64,000 nucleotides of DNA from Chloroflexota bacterium (GTDB lineage: Bacteria > Chloroflexota > Dehalococcoidia > Bin125). The notes under the pieces were generated by a model, which worked only from the letters and a program-made list of their open reading frames with translations, did not search any database and had not been told where the DNA came from. This document shows, one piece after another, positions 32,789-41,303 of the stretch (its first letter is position 1; every line of letters begins with the position of its first letter). The translations under genes were made by a program, and so were the position numbers. The stretch lies in contig JAPPJZ010000018.1 of NCBI GenBank assembly GCA_028874365.1, positions 1 to 64,000 on the forward strand, written 5' to 3'.

Positions 32789-33361
32789 ATGCTGAGCAGC
32801 TTGAGCGGGACCCAGCGCTATGCGCTGTTCGTCCTGGTGGTGGTCGTGGTGGTGGTGATCTACCTGGTGGTCTCGGGCGGGCTGGATGAGTTGCTGGGCG
32901 GCGGGGAAGAGGAGGAACGGGCGCCGACTGAAGTGACGACATCGCCGGCGCTGCGGACCGTCGCGATCGAGTTCGGTCACGCGAAACTGGTCGGTCCGGT
33001 CGAGGTGACGATCGTCGGGCTGACCTTCCCCGACCAGATCCGGGCGGAAGGGTTGTGGCGAACGCCGGCGCAACGCTTCGCGGCGGTACAACTGACGATG
33101 ACGAACCGCTCGAAACAGGCGGTCGATCTGCCGCTGACGGGTCTGCAGCTTGTGACGGTGGACGGCCGCGCCTACCTGGCCGATGAGGCGCTGTCGCTGG
33201 GCGCAGCCCGCACGGCGGACGGCACGGTCTACGCGCCGCCGTTGGTCCTGCAGCCGCAACTGACGATCACGGTGGTGGCGGTCTACGACATCCCGATCGA
33301 CGCCAGTGGTCTGCAGTTGCGGGTGATGGGCGGTTGGTCGGACTTTGAGTTGTTTGAGTAG
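32789..33361 (+). CDS. Membrane-anchored protein with immunoglobulin-like (DUF4352-type) domain
   Basis: 190 residues. Residues 10-28 are a transmembrane anchor (YALFVLVVVVVVVIYLVVS), followed by an acidic linker (GGGEEEERAP). The extracytoplasmic part is a beta sandwich; FAAVQLTMTNRSKQAVDLP, LVTVDGRAYLAD and VVAVYDIPIDASGLQLRV follow the DUF4352/telokin-like pattern of proteins that decorate the envelope. No enzyme motif was seen. The position after rhodanese is probably an operon of convenience. Confidence 0.65.
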   Translation: MLSSLSGTQRYALFVLVVVVVVVIYLVVSGGLDELLGGGEEEERAPTEVTTSPALRTVAIEFGHAKLVGPVEVTIVGLTFPDQIRAEGLWRTPAQRFAAVQLTMTNRSKQAVDLPLTGLQLVTVDGRAYLADEALSLGAARTADGTVYAPPLVLQPQLTITVVAVYDIPIDASGLQLRVMGGWSDFELFE

Positions 33362-33373
33362 GGGGGAACAGGA

Positions 33374-33430
33374 GCTGCCCCCCCTCTGCCTTCGGCATCT
33401 CCCCCCACCTGACGGCGGGGGGAGAGGGGA
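33374..33430 (+). repeat. Intergenic palindromic repeat, copy 4
   Basis: TGCCTTCGGCAT then CTCCCCCCACC-TGAC-GGCGGGGGGAG, with one A mismatch in the stem. It sits immediately before the ribosome-binding region of the HAD gene. Confidence 0.8.
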
Positions 33431-33460
33431 ATGGTGTTGGCTTCGAGTCGGGAGAAACAG

Positions 33461-34120
33461 ATGACGATTTTGCTGTTTGACATTGATGGGACGCTTTCGA
33501 CGTCTCAGGGAGCGGGGACGGTGGCGATGACTCGGACGTTTCGCGAGTTGTGGGGGATTGAGCGTGCGCTGGAGGGGATGAACTTCGCCGGTCGGAGCGA
33601 TAGCTGGATCGTGCCGACGGCGCTGTCGAACCAGGGTCGGGATTGCTCGGCGGAGGATCTGGCTCGGTTCGTGGATCACTATGTGCCGAATCTGGGCAAG
33701 GCTGTGGTGGAACGGAACTCGCGGCTCTGCCCGGGGGTTGTGCCGCTGCTGGAGGCGCTGGCAGAGGAGGATGTGACGCTGGGTCTGGGGACGGGCAACT
33801 TTCGTCGGGCAGCGGAGGCGAAGCTGGCGCCGCTGGGGATCTGGGAGTACTTCGTCGACGGGGGTTTCGGGGACGATCATCCCGACCGGACGGAGTTGCT
33901 GTCGGCGGGCCTGGAGCGGTTGCGACGACATTCGAGTGACGGTGCGGAGGCGGTGGTGATTGGCGATACGGGGCACGACGTCGAGGCGGGTCACGCGATC
34001 GGGGCGAAGGTGGTGGCGGTGCGGACGGGTTACGCACAACCAGGGGAGTTGGATGGGGCGGATGTGCTGCTGGACGATCTGTCGGACCTTGGGGTCTCGA
34101 TGGCGGCGTTGCTGGGATAG
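33461..34120 (+). CDS. HAD-superfamily phosphatase
   Basis: 219 residues from the ATG after GGGAGAA. Motif I is LLFDIDGTLS (nucleophile aspartate), motif II LGLGTGNFRRAAEAKL (position of the Thr/Ser), and motif III/IV is VVIGDTGHDVEAGHAIGAK. The helical cap between motifs I and II marks a class I (PGP/beta-phosphoglucomutase-like) enzyme. It hydrolyses small phosphate esters such as phosphoglycolate or sugar phosphates; the substrate is not predictable. The next gene begins nine bases downstream. Confidence 0.85.
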   Translation: MTILLFDIDGTLSTSQGAGTVAMTRTFRELWGIERALEGMNFAGRSDSWIVPTALSNQGRDCSAEDLARFVDHYVPNLGKAVVERNSRLCPGVVPLLEALAEEDVTLGLGTGNFRRAAEAKLAPLGIWEYFVDGGFGDDHPDRTELLSAGLERLRRHSSDGAEAVVIGDTGHDVEAGHAIGAKVVAVRTGYAQPGELDGADVLLDDLSDLGVSMAALLG

Positions 34121-34129
34121 TCTGAGCGC

Positions 34130-34798
34130 ATGTCTACCGGGCTGATCGTTGGGATCATCATCATCCTGCTGGTGGTGGGGGTTCCGATCTTGCAGGCTCT
34201 GATTCGGGCGGTGCAGCGGCGTCGATCGCTGGGGGCTGCGGGGGTTATGGAGCTGCGTGCGGCGGGCTTGCGGGGTGACGAGGTGCCACGGGGGCTGGCT
34301 CGGCAGGCGGCGGAGGCGGTGACGTCGGAGGAGATTGCGCTGGCAGACGACAATCCGGAGGCGACGATTGCGCAGTTGGACGCCTCGGGTCGGGTGATTG
34401 GCTATCGCGAGAGTTTCCGCGATCCGCGCTCGCTGGGCGAGTTCATGGACTGGCTGCTGACGCAGACGATCTACCGGAGTCGGGCGCATCGCCGGGTGGA
34501 GGTCGAGTTGACCCGCTACGAGTCGGCGGAGCAGGCGTCGGAGGCGTTGGAGATGGCGCCTCAGCTTGATGCGAGCGACGGCTCGGTGGCGGTGGAAGAT
34601 GTCGGCGAGCGCGGCGGGGTGCTGGCTCGGGAATGGACGAGAACCGAAGACGGCTCGGCGGTGCAGCGGATGCTGGAGTTGCGCTGGGCGTCGGGGGACG
34701 TGGTGGCGGTGGTGCGGGGCGACTCGGAACCGTCGGGGGCGTTAGAGGATGATGAGGTTCAGCGGTTGGCGGGGTTGGTGAAGGGTCGATTGGGGTGA
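34130..34798 (+). CDS. Single-pass membrane protein of unknown function
   Basis: 222 residues. Residues 4-25 are a transmembrane helix (GLIVGIIIILLVVGVPILQALI) followed by basic residues, so the bulk is cytoplasmic. The soluble part is mixed alpha/beta, with ATIAQLDASGRVIGYRESF and a beta-rich C-terminus (MLELRWASGDVVAVVRGDS). It might be a binding domain; no family was recognised. It probably shares a transcript with the HAD phosphatase. Confidence 0.6.
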   Translation: MSTGLIVGIIIILLVVGVPILQALIRAVQRRRSLGAAGVMELRAAGLRGDEVPRGLARQAAEAVTSEEIALADDNPEATIAQLDASGRVIGYRESFRDPRSLGEFMDWLLTQTIYRSRAHRRVEVELTRYESAEQASEALEMAPQLDASDGSVAVEDVGERGGVLAREWTRTEDGSAVQRMLELRWASGDVVAVVRGDSEPSGALEDDEVQRLAGLVKGRLG

Positions 34799-34844
34799 GT
34801 TGGAGTGCGTAGTCGAAGACATCCAGCGGCATTGGTCCGGCCGA

Positions 34845-34898
34845 AGCCCCCCTCTGTCTACGGCATCTCCCCCCGCCTGACGGCGGGGGGAGAGGGGA
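34845..34898 (+). repeat. Intergenic palindromic repeat, copy 5
   Basis: TGTCTACGGCAT then CTCCCCCCGCC-TGAC-GGCGGGGGGAG; the small first hairpin is partly lost here, the large stem is perfect. Confidence 0.8.
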
Positions 34899-34920
34899 CC
34901 GGAAGGAAGGGGATTGCGTG

Positions 34921-35394
34921 ATGCGGGTTGAGGAGCGGGTGGAGTTGTTGGATCGGTTTCGGGCGGGGCCGGGGGCTTTGCGGGCTTCGGTGGCTGGGGT
35001 TTCGATGGCTCAGCTTGATGGGGCTCCGCCGGAGCCGGGGTGGACGGCTCGGGAGAACTTGCATCACGTGTCGGATGTTGCGGTGATGGGGGCGTTGCGC
35101 TTGCGGATGATGCTGCTCGATATCGAGGTGGAGATGTGGCCGATTGACGGGGACGCGATGCAGAAACGGTTGCGCAACGACAAGCGTCCGATAACTCCGG
35201 CGTTGCAGACGGTGGAGGCGCTGGTTGAGTCGGCGTCGTCGATCCTGGGAGCGTTGCGCGAGGACGAGTGGACGCAGCCGCGTCCGGTGCCGGTGGCGCG
35301 TGCGCGCAGCGTCGAGGAATGGCTTGAGGCGAGCGTGCGGCATGTTGAGGAGCACATCGAGCAGATTCGTTACGCGCTGACCGGGACCTGCTAA
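34921..35394 (+). CDS. DinB-family protein 1
   Basis: 157 residues from the ATG behind AAGGGG; a GTG one codon upstream is equally possible. It is a four-helix bundle of the DinB/YfiT type. The candidate metal ligands are histidines in ENLHHVSDV (helix 2) and in HVEEHIEQIRYALTG (helix 4). Members include metal-dependent thiol transferases (mycothiol/bacillithiol S-transferases), but many have no known activity. It is first of three adjacent DinB genes on one strand, separated by 20-27 bases. Confidence 0.75.
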   Translation: MRVEERVELLDRFRAGPGALRASVAGVSMAQLDGAPPEPGWTARENLHHVSDVAVMGALRLRMMLLDIEVEMWPIDGDAMQKRLRNDKRPITPALQTVEALVESASSILGALREDEWTQPRPVPVARARSVEEWLEASVRHVEEHIEQIRYALTGTC

Positions 35395-35414
35395 GGCACG
35401 TAAGGATTTAGCGA

Positions 35415-35882
35415 ATGAGCGAACGTCCGGCGCTGTTGGCGGAGTACCTCGAATCGACGTATGAGATCGAGGTCGTGCTGGAGGAGTTGTCGGAGTCGGA
35501 GCTGGAGGCGCGTGAGCGTCCCGAGGAGTGGTCGGTGCGGCAGATTGTGCATCACCTGGCGGATGTGGAAGTCGGCGATGCGATGCGTCTGCGGCAGATG
35601 CTGGCTCACGAGTCGCCGCTGATCGTTGCGTACGACGAGGGGCTGTTCGCTGCGGGTCTGCATTACGAGCGGGCGATTGAGACGTCGGTGGCGACGTTCT
35701 TCGCGTTGCGGGCGTCGAGCGGGGCGATACTCGAACAGATTGGGGAGCGGGACTGGTCGCGGGCGGGTCGGCACGAGGAGCACGACTTGTACACGGTTGA
35801 GATACTGGTGGGCAGGAGCATCGAGCATGACCGGCTGCACGTCGCGCAGATCAAGGGCGCGCTCCAGCGCGCGCTGGGGTGA
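35415..35882 (+). CDS. DinB-family protein 2
   Basis: 155 residues. The bundle shows the typical EWSVRQIVHHLADVEVGDAMR and a C-terminal SIEHDRLHVAQIKGALQ, which together give the three histidines of the metal site. It starts 21 bases after the first DinB stop. The sequence differs widely from its two neighbours, so this is not a recent tandem duplication. Role as above: a possible low-molecular-weight thiol or stress-linked transferase; unproven. Confidence 0.8.
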   Translation: MSERPALLAEYLESTYEIEVVLEELSESELEARERPEEWSVRQIVHHLADVEVGDAMRLRQMLAHESPLIVAYDEGLFAAGLHYERAIETSVATFFALRASSGAILEQIGERDWSRAGRHEEHDLYTVEILVGRSIEHDRLHVAQIKGALQRALG

Positions 35883-35909
35883 CCGCAGCTTGCTGAGAGG
35901 ACCAAAGCG

Positions 35910-36497
35910 ATGACGACGCCGGCGAGCTACACGAACGACGATGTCGAGGCGCTGCTGTCGAAGATGGCGCAGGAGCGCGGCAAGCTGATTCAGGCGGCGG
36001 AGGGTCTGCGGGGCGACGACGCGGACCGTGTGCCGGTCGACGCGGTCGGTGAGGAGCAATGGACGGCGAAGGAGCAGCTGGCGCACCTCTGGGAGATGGA
36101 GCGCAGCTACATCGCCTGGTGCCGGGCGGGTCAGGCCGAGAGCGGCGTCGACGCCTCGGAGATCCGCGGCGAGCCGGTCGACATCCCGATCGAGCGCGCA
36201 CCCCAGCACACGGTCCGCGAACTGCTTGATGCGCTGATCGACGAGCGAGCGAGGACCAACGACTACATCCGTTCGCTGACGCTGGGCGAGTTCGCGCATA
36301 CGGCGTCGACGCCCGGGTTCGGGGAGCTGACCCTGATGCAGTGGCTGCGTTCGTTCTACCGGCACGACCGCATGCACACGGCGCAGATCGAGGGCCGGCA
36401 GTCGGACTATCAGCCGCGCTACCAGGGCGGTCGGGAAGCGAACCAGCGTCAGATGCGGATTGACCAGGTGGCGGAGCGGCAGGGTCGGGGCGGGTAG
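35910..36497 (+). CDS. DinB-family protein 3
   Basis: 195 residues with AGGACC upstream. QWTAKEQLAHLWEMERSYI supplies the first histidine and FYRHDRMHTAQIEGRQSDY the C-terminal ones. Compared with the other two it has longer loops around RGEPVDIPIERAPQHTV and a basic glutamine-rich tail. It ends the DinB trio; a small membrane protein gene follows nine bases later, so the four genes are probably one transcript. Confidence 0.8.
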   Translation: MTTPASYTNDDVEALLSKMAQERGKLIQAAEGLRGDDADRVPVDAVGEEQWTAKEQLAHLWEMERSYIAWCRAGQAESGVDASEIRGEPVDIPIERAPQHTVRELLDALIDERARTNDYIRSLTLGEFAHTASTPGFGELTLMQWLRSFYRHDRMHTAQIEGRQSDYQPRYQGGREANQRQMRIDQVAERQGRGG

Positions 36498-36506
36498 GAT
36501 TTCGAC

Positions 36507-36932
36507 ATGACGCGACGTGACGATGAGGCGCTGGATCCGGACTCGGTGTCGGATTGGGCCGAATGGGGGCGGAAGCAGGGGAGCCGCTGGGGGAAAGAGT
36601 TCAGCGGTCGGGCTCAGGACTGGCGGAGTGAGGCGTGGTCGTGGAGCCATCCGCAGGATCGACCGCCTGCGCCGTGGTGGAGCCGGCTGTTCTGGAGCAT
36701 CTTCAACTTGCCGCTGGCGGCGATCGGCGGAGTGTTGTTGTTGGGTCTGGTGATCTGTGGGGCGGCGGCGATGCTGGTCTGCGGTGCGTTGGTGATCTGG
36801 CTGGCCTGCGGCGCGGGCGGGGCGGCGTTCGCGTCGCGTCGGGGCTGGCCGTCGCAGGTTGGGGCGTTGCTGGGCTTCGGGCTGGGGCCGACTGGGGTGT
36901 TGCTGGCTCGGAGGTTGCCGGAGCGTCGGTGA
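36507..36932 (+). CDS. Small membrane protein with two transmembrane helices (141 aa)
   Basis: A tryptophan/arginine-rich soluble N-terminus (residues 1-65) is followed by two hydrophobic helices (about 70-90 and 91-110: PLAAIGGVLLLGLVICGAAA, MLVCGALVIWLACGAGGAA) and a short glycine-rich helix ending in basic residues. No family was recognised. It ends the DinB transcription unit and is followed by a palindromic repeat that may act as its 3' end. Confidence 0.55.
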   Translation: MTRRDDEALDPDSVSDWAEWGRKQGSRWGKEFSGRAQDWRSEAWSWSHPQDRPPAPWWSRLFWSIFNLPLAAIGGVLLLGLVICGAAAMLVCGALVIWLACGAGGAAFASRRGWPSQVGALLGFGLGPTGVLLARRLPERR

Positions 36933-36968
36933 GGGGTGGGGGGTTGCGTGGGGTTAGGTGCGCTAGGA

Positions 36969-37020
36969 ATGCCCCCCTCTGCCTTCGGCATCTCCCCCCG
37001 CTGGCGCGGGGGGAGAAGGG
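36969..37020 (+). repeat. Intergenic palindromic repeat, copy 6
   Basis: TGCCTTCGGCAT then CTCCCCCCGC-TGGC-GCGGGGGGAG. Lies between convergent genes, where a bidirectional transcription stop would be useful; no T-run follows. Confidence 0.8.
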
Positions 37021-37058
37021 AATCGGCAGGGAAGGGGCGGCGAGGAGGGCACGGCGGT

Positions 37059-37478
37059 CTAGAGGCAGCCGGCGTTGGTGAGGGTCTGTCGGGTGTCGAG
37101 GCGAATGCGTTCGATGGCGCGGCGGAGTTGGGTGGCGATTTGGATGGCATTGAGGCCGAAGGCGAGGGGGTTGGCGAGTTCCTCGGGGGGATGTTTTCGG
37201 GCTTCCTCTACGACGAACTCGAGAGTCTTGAGGCTGACGCGGTGAAAGGTGGCGAGCTGCTCGGGTGGGCTAATGCTGCGGAGGCGCTCGATTGAGGGCT
37301 CGCCGAGCTGGACGAGGTCGCCCCAGGTGGTGTTTTCGGGTTCGATGAGCTCTGCGGCGGAGGCGATGCCTGCGGCGCAGAAGGCGGCGTATTCGTCGAT
37401 GGTGAGTCGGTCATCGGGGCCGCAGGCGGTGGCGAGGAGTGGGAGCAGGGCCAGGAGCGCCAGGCTGCGTCGTCGCAT
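37059..37478 (-). CDS. Small lipoprotein (139 aa)
   Basis: A basic start MRRR, a hydrophobic core and the lipobox LLATAC (cysteine 19) mark a lipoprotein. The mature part is helical, with LTIDEYAAFCAAGIASAAELIE and later SISPPEQLATFHRVSLKTLEF; the phrase PPEQLATFH is common in small extracytoplasmic helical proteins of GC-rich bacteria. Function unknown. It is divergent from the hydroxyacid dehydrogenase gene. Confidence 0.7.
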   Translation of the reverse strand: MRRRSLALLALLPLLATACGPDDRLTIDEYAAFCAAGIASAAELIEPENTTWGDLVQLGEPSIERLRSISPPEQLATFHRVSLKTLEFVVEEARKHPPEELANPLAFGLNAIQIATQLRRAIERIRLDTRQTLTNAGCL

Positions 37479-37557
37479 GGGGTTGGTGACTTTCAGATTG
37501 CCTGATCGTCAGTGGCTGTCACTCCCATTATCTTGAGCCTGAAGCGGGAGGCTGCCG

Positions 37558-38547
37558 ATGACCGCGCCGTATCGGGTGTTCGTGACTCGCGTGCTACCGG
37601 GCAATGGATTTGCCGAGCTGCTTGAGGATCCGGCGTTTGATCTCGACGTCTGGCCGGTCGACTTCCCTCCGACGCGGGACGAGTTGCTGGAGCATGTGGT
37701 CGGCGTGGACGCGCTGGTTTGCCTGATCACGGACACGATCGACAGCGCAGTGCTCAACGCGGCCGGCGAGCAGTTGAAGGTCGTGTCGCAGATGGCGGTC
37801 GGGGTCGACAACGTGGATGTGGCGGCCTGCTCGGCGCGCGGGATTCCGGTGGGGAATACGCCGGGCGTGTTGACGGAGACGACGGCGGACATGGCGTGGG
37901 CGCTGATCCTGTCGTCGGCGCGGCGCGTGGTGGAGGCGGCGGAGTACGTGAAGGACGGGGAGTGGAAGACCTGGACGCCGACGCAGATGGCCGGCGTTGA
38001 TGTGTTCGGGTCGACGCTGGGGGTTGTCGGGTTCGGCGCGATTGGCCAGGCGATTGCTCGGCGGGCTCAGGGCTTCGGGATGCGGGTGCTGTGCTGGAAT
38101 CGGACGCCGCGACCGGAGGAGGCGGCGGCCGTGGGGGCGGAGCAGTGCGGGTTTGACGATGTGCTGTCGCAATCGGACTTCGTTTGCGTCAGCATTGCCC
38201 TGACCGACGACACGCGGCAGCTGATCGACGCTCGGGCATTCGAGCTGATGAAGCCGGGAGCGATCCTGGTCAATACGGCGCGAGGGCCGATCGTTGATGA
38301 AGCGGCGCTGGTCAGCGCGCTGGAGGCGGGGCAGATTGGCGGGGCGGGGCTGGACGTGACGGCGATCGAACCGCTGGCGATGGATTCGCCGCTGCTGACG
38401 ATGCGGAACGTGGTGGTGCTGCCGCATATCGGCTCGGCCTCATTGGCGACGCGGGGCAAGATGGCGGACATCGCGGTCGCCAACCTGCGAGCGGGGCTGG
38501 CGGGCGAGCCGCTGCCGCACTCGGTGTCGTTGGCGGTGGACGGCTGA
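37558..38547 (+). CDS. D-isomer-specific 2-hydroxyacid dehydrogenase (glyoxylate/hydroxypyruvate reductase type)
   Basis: 329 residues. The NAD(P) fold shows VVGFGAIGQAIARRAQGFG, the substrate loop MAVGVDNVDVAA, and the catalytic Arg/Glu/His set appears in NTARGPIVDEAAL, DVTAIEPLAMD and VVLPHIGSAS. It reduces a 2-ketoacid such as glyoxylate or hydroxypyruvate to the D-2-hydroxyacid. The stop overlaps the start of the phosphoribosyltransferase gene (TGATG), so the two are translationally coupled. Confidence 0.9.
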   Translation: MTAPYRVFVTRVLPGNGFAELLEDPAFDLDVWPVDFPPTRDELLEHVVGVDALVCLITDTIDSAVLNAAGEQLKVVSQMAVGVDNVDVAACSARGIPVGNTPGVLTETTADMAWALILSSARRVVEAAEYVKDGEWKTWTPTQMAGVDVFGSTLGVVGFGAIGQAIARRAQGFGMRVLCWNRTPRPEEAAAVGAEQCGFDDVLSQSDFVCVSIALTDDTRQLIDARAFELMKPGAILVNTARGPIVDEAALVSALEAGQIGGAGLDVTAIEPLAMDSPLLTMRNVVVLPHIGSASLATRGKMADIAVANLRAGLAGEPLPHSVSLAVDG

Positions 38548-39224
38548 TGTCGGAACCCAGCGGTCCGGCCTGGACGCCGCAGGGCGAGGAACCGTCCAAC
38601 TTCTGGTTGGCGCGGGCATTGTGGGACTCGGGCGGGATCATGTTCGGCGATTTCGACCTGGGCGCGACGCTGGGGTCGCCGGTCTACATCAATGTGCGGC
38701 GGCTGATCGCGCACCCGTGGGCGCTGCGGCGGATCGGCGACCTGCTGAGCGACGAGACGCGGATGCTGGGCGGGATGCTGCGACCGACGATCGCACCATT
38801 CGAGTTGATCGCGGGCGTGCCGATGGGCGGATTGCACGCGGCGACGGCGTTCTCGCTTTCGAGCAACGTACCGATGATCTACGTGCACCCGCCGAGTCAG
38901 AGTCACGTGGCGGAAGAGATCGAGGGCGCGTACTATCCCGGCCAGACCGTGATCCTTGTGGACGACCTGATGACTCGGGGCGGATCGCTGGCGGAGACGG
39001 CGGACCTGCTGCGTTCGGCGGGGTTGATGGTGCATGATGCGTTCGTGCTGATTGATCGCGGTGCGGGCGGCGTGGAGCGGATGCGTCGCGAAGGAGTGAA
39101 GGTGCACTCGTTGCTGACGCTGGAGGGGTTGTTGAACTACCTGCTGGCGCGGGAGCTGATCACGGAGGCGGTCTACGCGAAGTGCCTGACGTGGCTCGAG
39201 GGCGTGCGGGGAGACGAGCGGTGA
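38547..39224 (+). CDS. Orotate phosphoribosyltransferase-like protein
   Basis: 225 residues. The PRPP-binding motif is VILVDDLMTRGGSLAETADLL, and APFELIAGVPMGGLHAATA forms the pyrophosphate loop. YINVRRLIAHPWALR is like the N-terminal segment of PyrE. The enzyme should transfer ribose-5-phosphate from PRPP to a base, most likely orotate in pyrimidine synthesis, but no other pyr gene is nearby and the family includes other bases. It lies in an overlapping gene string with the dehydrogenase before and the coiled-coil gene after. Confidence 0.75.
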   Translation: MSEPSGPAWTPQGEEPSNFWLARALWDSGGIMFGDFDLGATLGSPVYINVRRLIAHPWALRRIGDLLSDETRMLGGMLRPTIAPFELIAGVPMGGLHAATAFSLSSNVPMIYVHPPSQSHVAEEIEGAYYPGQTVILVDDLMTRGGSLAETADLLRSAGLMVHDAFVLIDRGAGGVERMRREGVKVHSLLTLEGLLNYLLARELITEAVYAKCLTWLEGVRGDER

Positions 39225-40486
39225 GGCGCAGGAATGGACAGCAGCAGCCGTTCGCCTGGCTGAAACACGTTCCATTGGGGATTTCGGTACTGATCTCGAC
39301 TACATTTGCTCTCTTGATTGCGCGGCGCGAGCGCAAGCGACAGCGCATTCTGCTGCGAGAGCGCCAGGATGTGGAAGCGGCATTTGAGCAAGGCATCGAG
39401 AGGCTGAACCGACACGAGGAGGAGTTGGAACAGCAGATCAGAGCGCTACGCCGCCAAGAGGCAGACCTTGAGACGCAGGTGCACAAGCTCGGTCAGCGCG
39501 AGGCGGAATTGGAGTCTCAGGTTAAGGGGCTTTCGGAGCGCGAGGCCGGCCTGCGTCGGCAAGAGGACGAGTTGGAGACGCAGGTTCTGCGTCTGAGCGA
39601 GCAAGAAGAGATGCTCGAAGAGCAGGTCAAACAGATACAGCAACGTGAAACCAATCTGACGCAGAACGTGGATTTCCTGCTGCAACGTGCAGCGGCCGCG
39701 GGAGATGACGATACGGAACGAACGAAAACTATCGAGCAGTTGCAACGGATGACAGAGGAACAGGAACAGCGCGAAGCAAAGCTCAGGGACGAGCACAAGG
39801 AACTGCAGAGGCAGCTTACGTTGCGGGGACAGGATCTCGACGCGCTCAAGCGAGAGCGGGTCAAACTTAGCAATGACCTCAAGGGGGAGAAGCAACGAAG
39901 TCATTCCCTACGCGATCGAATCAGGATGTTGGAGGCTGCCCACAACGCAGAATCTTCCGAGAACCCGGTCGCCGCGCACTGGTCCGAGCGAGAACCGGCG
40001 GATAACTTCGAAGACTTGATCACCCAAGCGCGGTTCATGTTCGGTGGACTTCAGATTGCGGATTCCGCGCTACAACGCGCCTCTGATCTCGACAGCGCAC
40101 TCGAAAAGGAGCGCTGGCTTCGTGATACGTGGAGTGCATTGGGCGCCTTGCACGAATACGCGGCCTCCGATCACGAGTTCGCTGGCGATTTCTTCCTTTG
40201 GAACACCAACAGTGGGAGCGCGTATGCCTGGTTCCCTGATCGCGTGGCTGCACAAGAGAGTGCCGAAACGATGAGCAGATATGGCGTCAAGCGCGCATTC
40301 GAAGTTGACGAGCGCGTCGACCCATCTGGGCAGATCGAGATGCAGGCGCACCTGAAGATCCAGAAAGGCGGCGGCCAGAACATTCCGCGGATGTTCTTCT
40401 ACGACGACACGGCAGGAAGCACCGGCAAGGTGCATATCGGGTTCATAGGCCCGCATCGGCTCGTGCCGTCCGCGAATCGTAGCTAA
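39221..40486 (+). CDS. Membrane-anchored long coiled-coil protein with C-terminal domain
   Basis: 421 residues; the GTG overlaps the stop of the phosphoribosyltransferase gene (GTGA). One transmembrane helix (about 15-35, VPLGISVLISTTFALLIA) is followed by a coiled coil (about 45-250) built of 14-residue units such as REAELESQVKGLSE. The last ~130 residues are a separate domain (WSALGALHEYAA...EMQAHLKIQKGG...MFFYDDTAGSTGKVHIGFIG). The neighbouring gene carries a recognisable relative of this domain, with WRALGAMQEYAEA and YWVDDVGGETGRMHVVGLG. The shape suggests a membrane-tethered rod carrying a ligand- or nucleic-acid-binding head. Function unknown. Confidence 0.7.
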   Translation: MRRRNGQQQPFAWLKHVPLGISVLISTTFALLIARRERKRQRILLRERQDVEAAFEQGIERLNRHEEELEQQIRALRRQEADLETQVHKLGQREAELESQVKGLSEREAGLRRQEDELETQVLRLSEQEEMLEEQVKQIQQRETNLTQNVDFLLQRAAAAGDDDTERTKTIEQLQRMTEEQEQREAKLRDEHKELQRQLTLRGQDLDALKRERVKLSNDLKGEKQRSHSLRDRIRMLEAAHNAESSENPVAAHWSEREPADNFEDLITQARFMFGGLQIADSALQRASDLDSALEKERWLRDTWSALGALHEYAASDHEFAGDFFLWNTNSGSAYAWFPDRVAAQESAETMSRYGVKRAFEVDERVDPSGQIEMQAHLKIQKGGGQNIPRMFFYDDTAGSTGKVHIGFIGPHRLVPSANRS

Positions 40487-40496
40487 GATTTCGCAG

Positions 40497-41243
40497 ATGC
40501 GAGGGTTTCTGCAGACGTTGTTGGCGTTCGTGACCGGCGTGGTGGCTGCGGTGATGTGGCTGGAGCGTCAGACGGGGCCGGAGCGGCCGCGTCCAGCTCC
40601 CGAACCTCCATCCGCGCCGGCGTCGGAGCCGGAGCGGGTGGTCGAGGAGGTGGTGGTGCCTGACCCGGAGCAGGCGGCGCGGATCGAGGCGCTGGAGGCG
40701 GAGTTGGCGGAGCAGCGGACGCTGCGGACGGAGGCGCCGGGCGACTCGCACCCGGGAGTGGACGCGATTCGGGCGGCGCGGATGCGGGCGCTGGAGCTGG
40801 AACGACAGCTCTCGCAGAACAACGTTGACGGCGGACGGCGCTGGTTTGAGATCGAGGCGCCGGCGGTGGAGGGGCTGATCGATGCGGTCGCGGAGCATTT
40901 GCCGCGGGTGGCTCTGCGGGTGCAGGCGGATGGGGTGGATGCGGTCGGGCTGTGGCGGGCGCTGGGGGCGATGCAGGAGTACGCGGAGGCGTCCGGTGGC
41001 GCCTGGTTTGAGTTCGACGGCGACTTCGCAGGTTGGTGTCGGGAGAGCGGGCATCCGCACGCGCTGGATCCGGATCAGGTGGGGGTGGACGAGGGACGGC
41101 CGGAGTTCGGGGTGGAGGTGCGGGTCAATCGGTCGGGTCGGATGGTGGTGCCGAGTTACGTGGAGGTGGGGGCGTTGCGTCTGTACTGGGTTGATGATGT
41201 CGGGGGGGAGACGGGTCGGATGCACGTGGTTGGGTTGGGATGA
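40497..41243 (+). CDS. Shorter membrane-anchored paralogue of the coiled-coil protein
   Basis: 248 residues. An N-terminal helix (FLQTLLAFVTGVVAAVMWL) leads into a proline/glutamate-rich linker, a short coiled coil (EQAARIEALEAELAEQRTL) and then the same C-terminal domain as the preceding protein. That domain has additional elements FEFDGDFAGWC and VEVRVNRSGRMVVPSYV. The start is ten bases after the previous stop. The pair probably arose by old duplication and forms a two-component membrane complex; its role is unknown. Confidence 0.7.
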   Translation: MRGFLQTLLAFVTGVVAAVMWLERQTGPERPRPAPEPPSAPASEPERVVEEVVVPDPEQAARIEALEAELAEQRTLRTEAPGDSHPGVDAIRAARMRALELERQLSQNNVDGGRRWFEIEAPAVEGLIDAVAEHLPRVALRVQADGVDAVGLWRALGAMQEYAEASGGAWFEFDGDFAGWCRESGHPHALDPDQVGVDEGRPEFGVEVRVNRSGRMVVPSYVEVGALRLYWVDDVGGETGRMHVVGLG

Positions 41244-41303
41244 GGGACAGAGCTCAGTTCCCTTAGCGGCGAGTGCGGCGCCGGATGGTCGACGTGGACA
41301 GGT

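Noticed and set aside
31961-34489. 842-codon minus-strand frame
   Set aside because: Spans several plus-strand genes and repeats; dominated by Arg, His, Pro and Gln with no domain.
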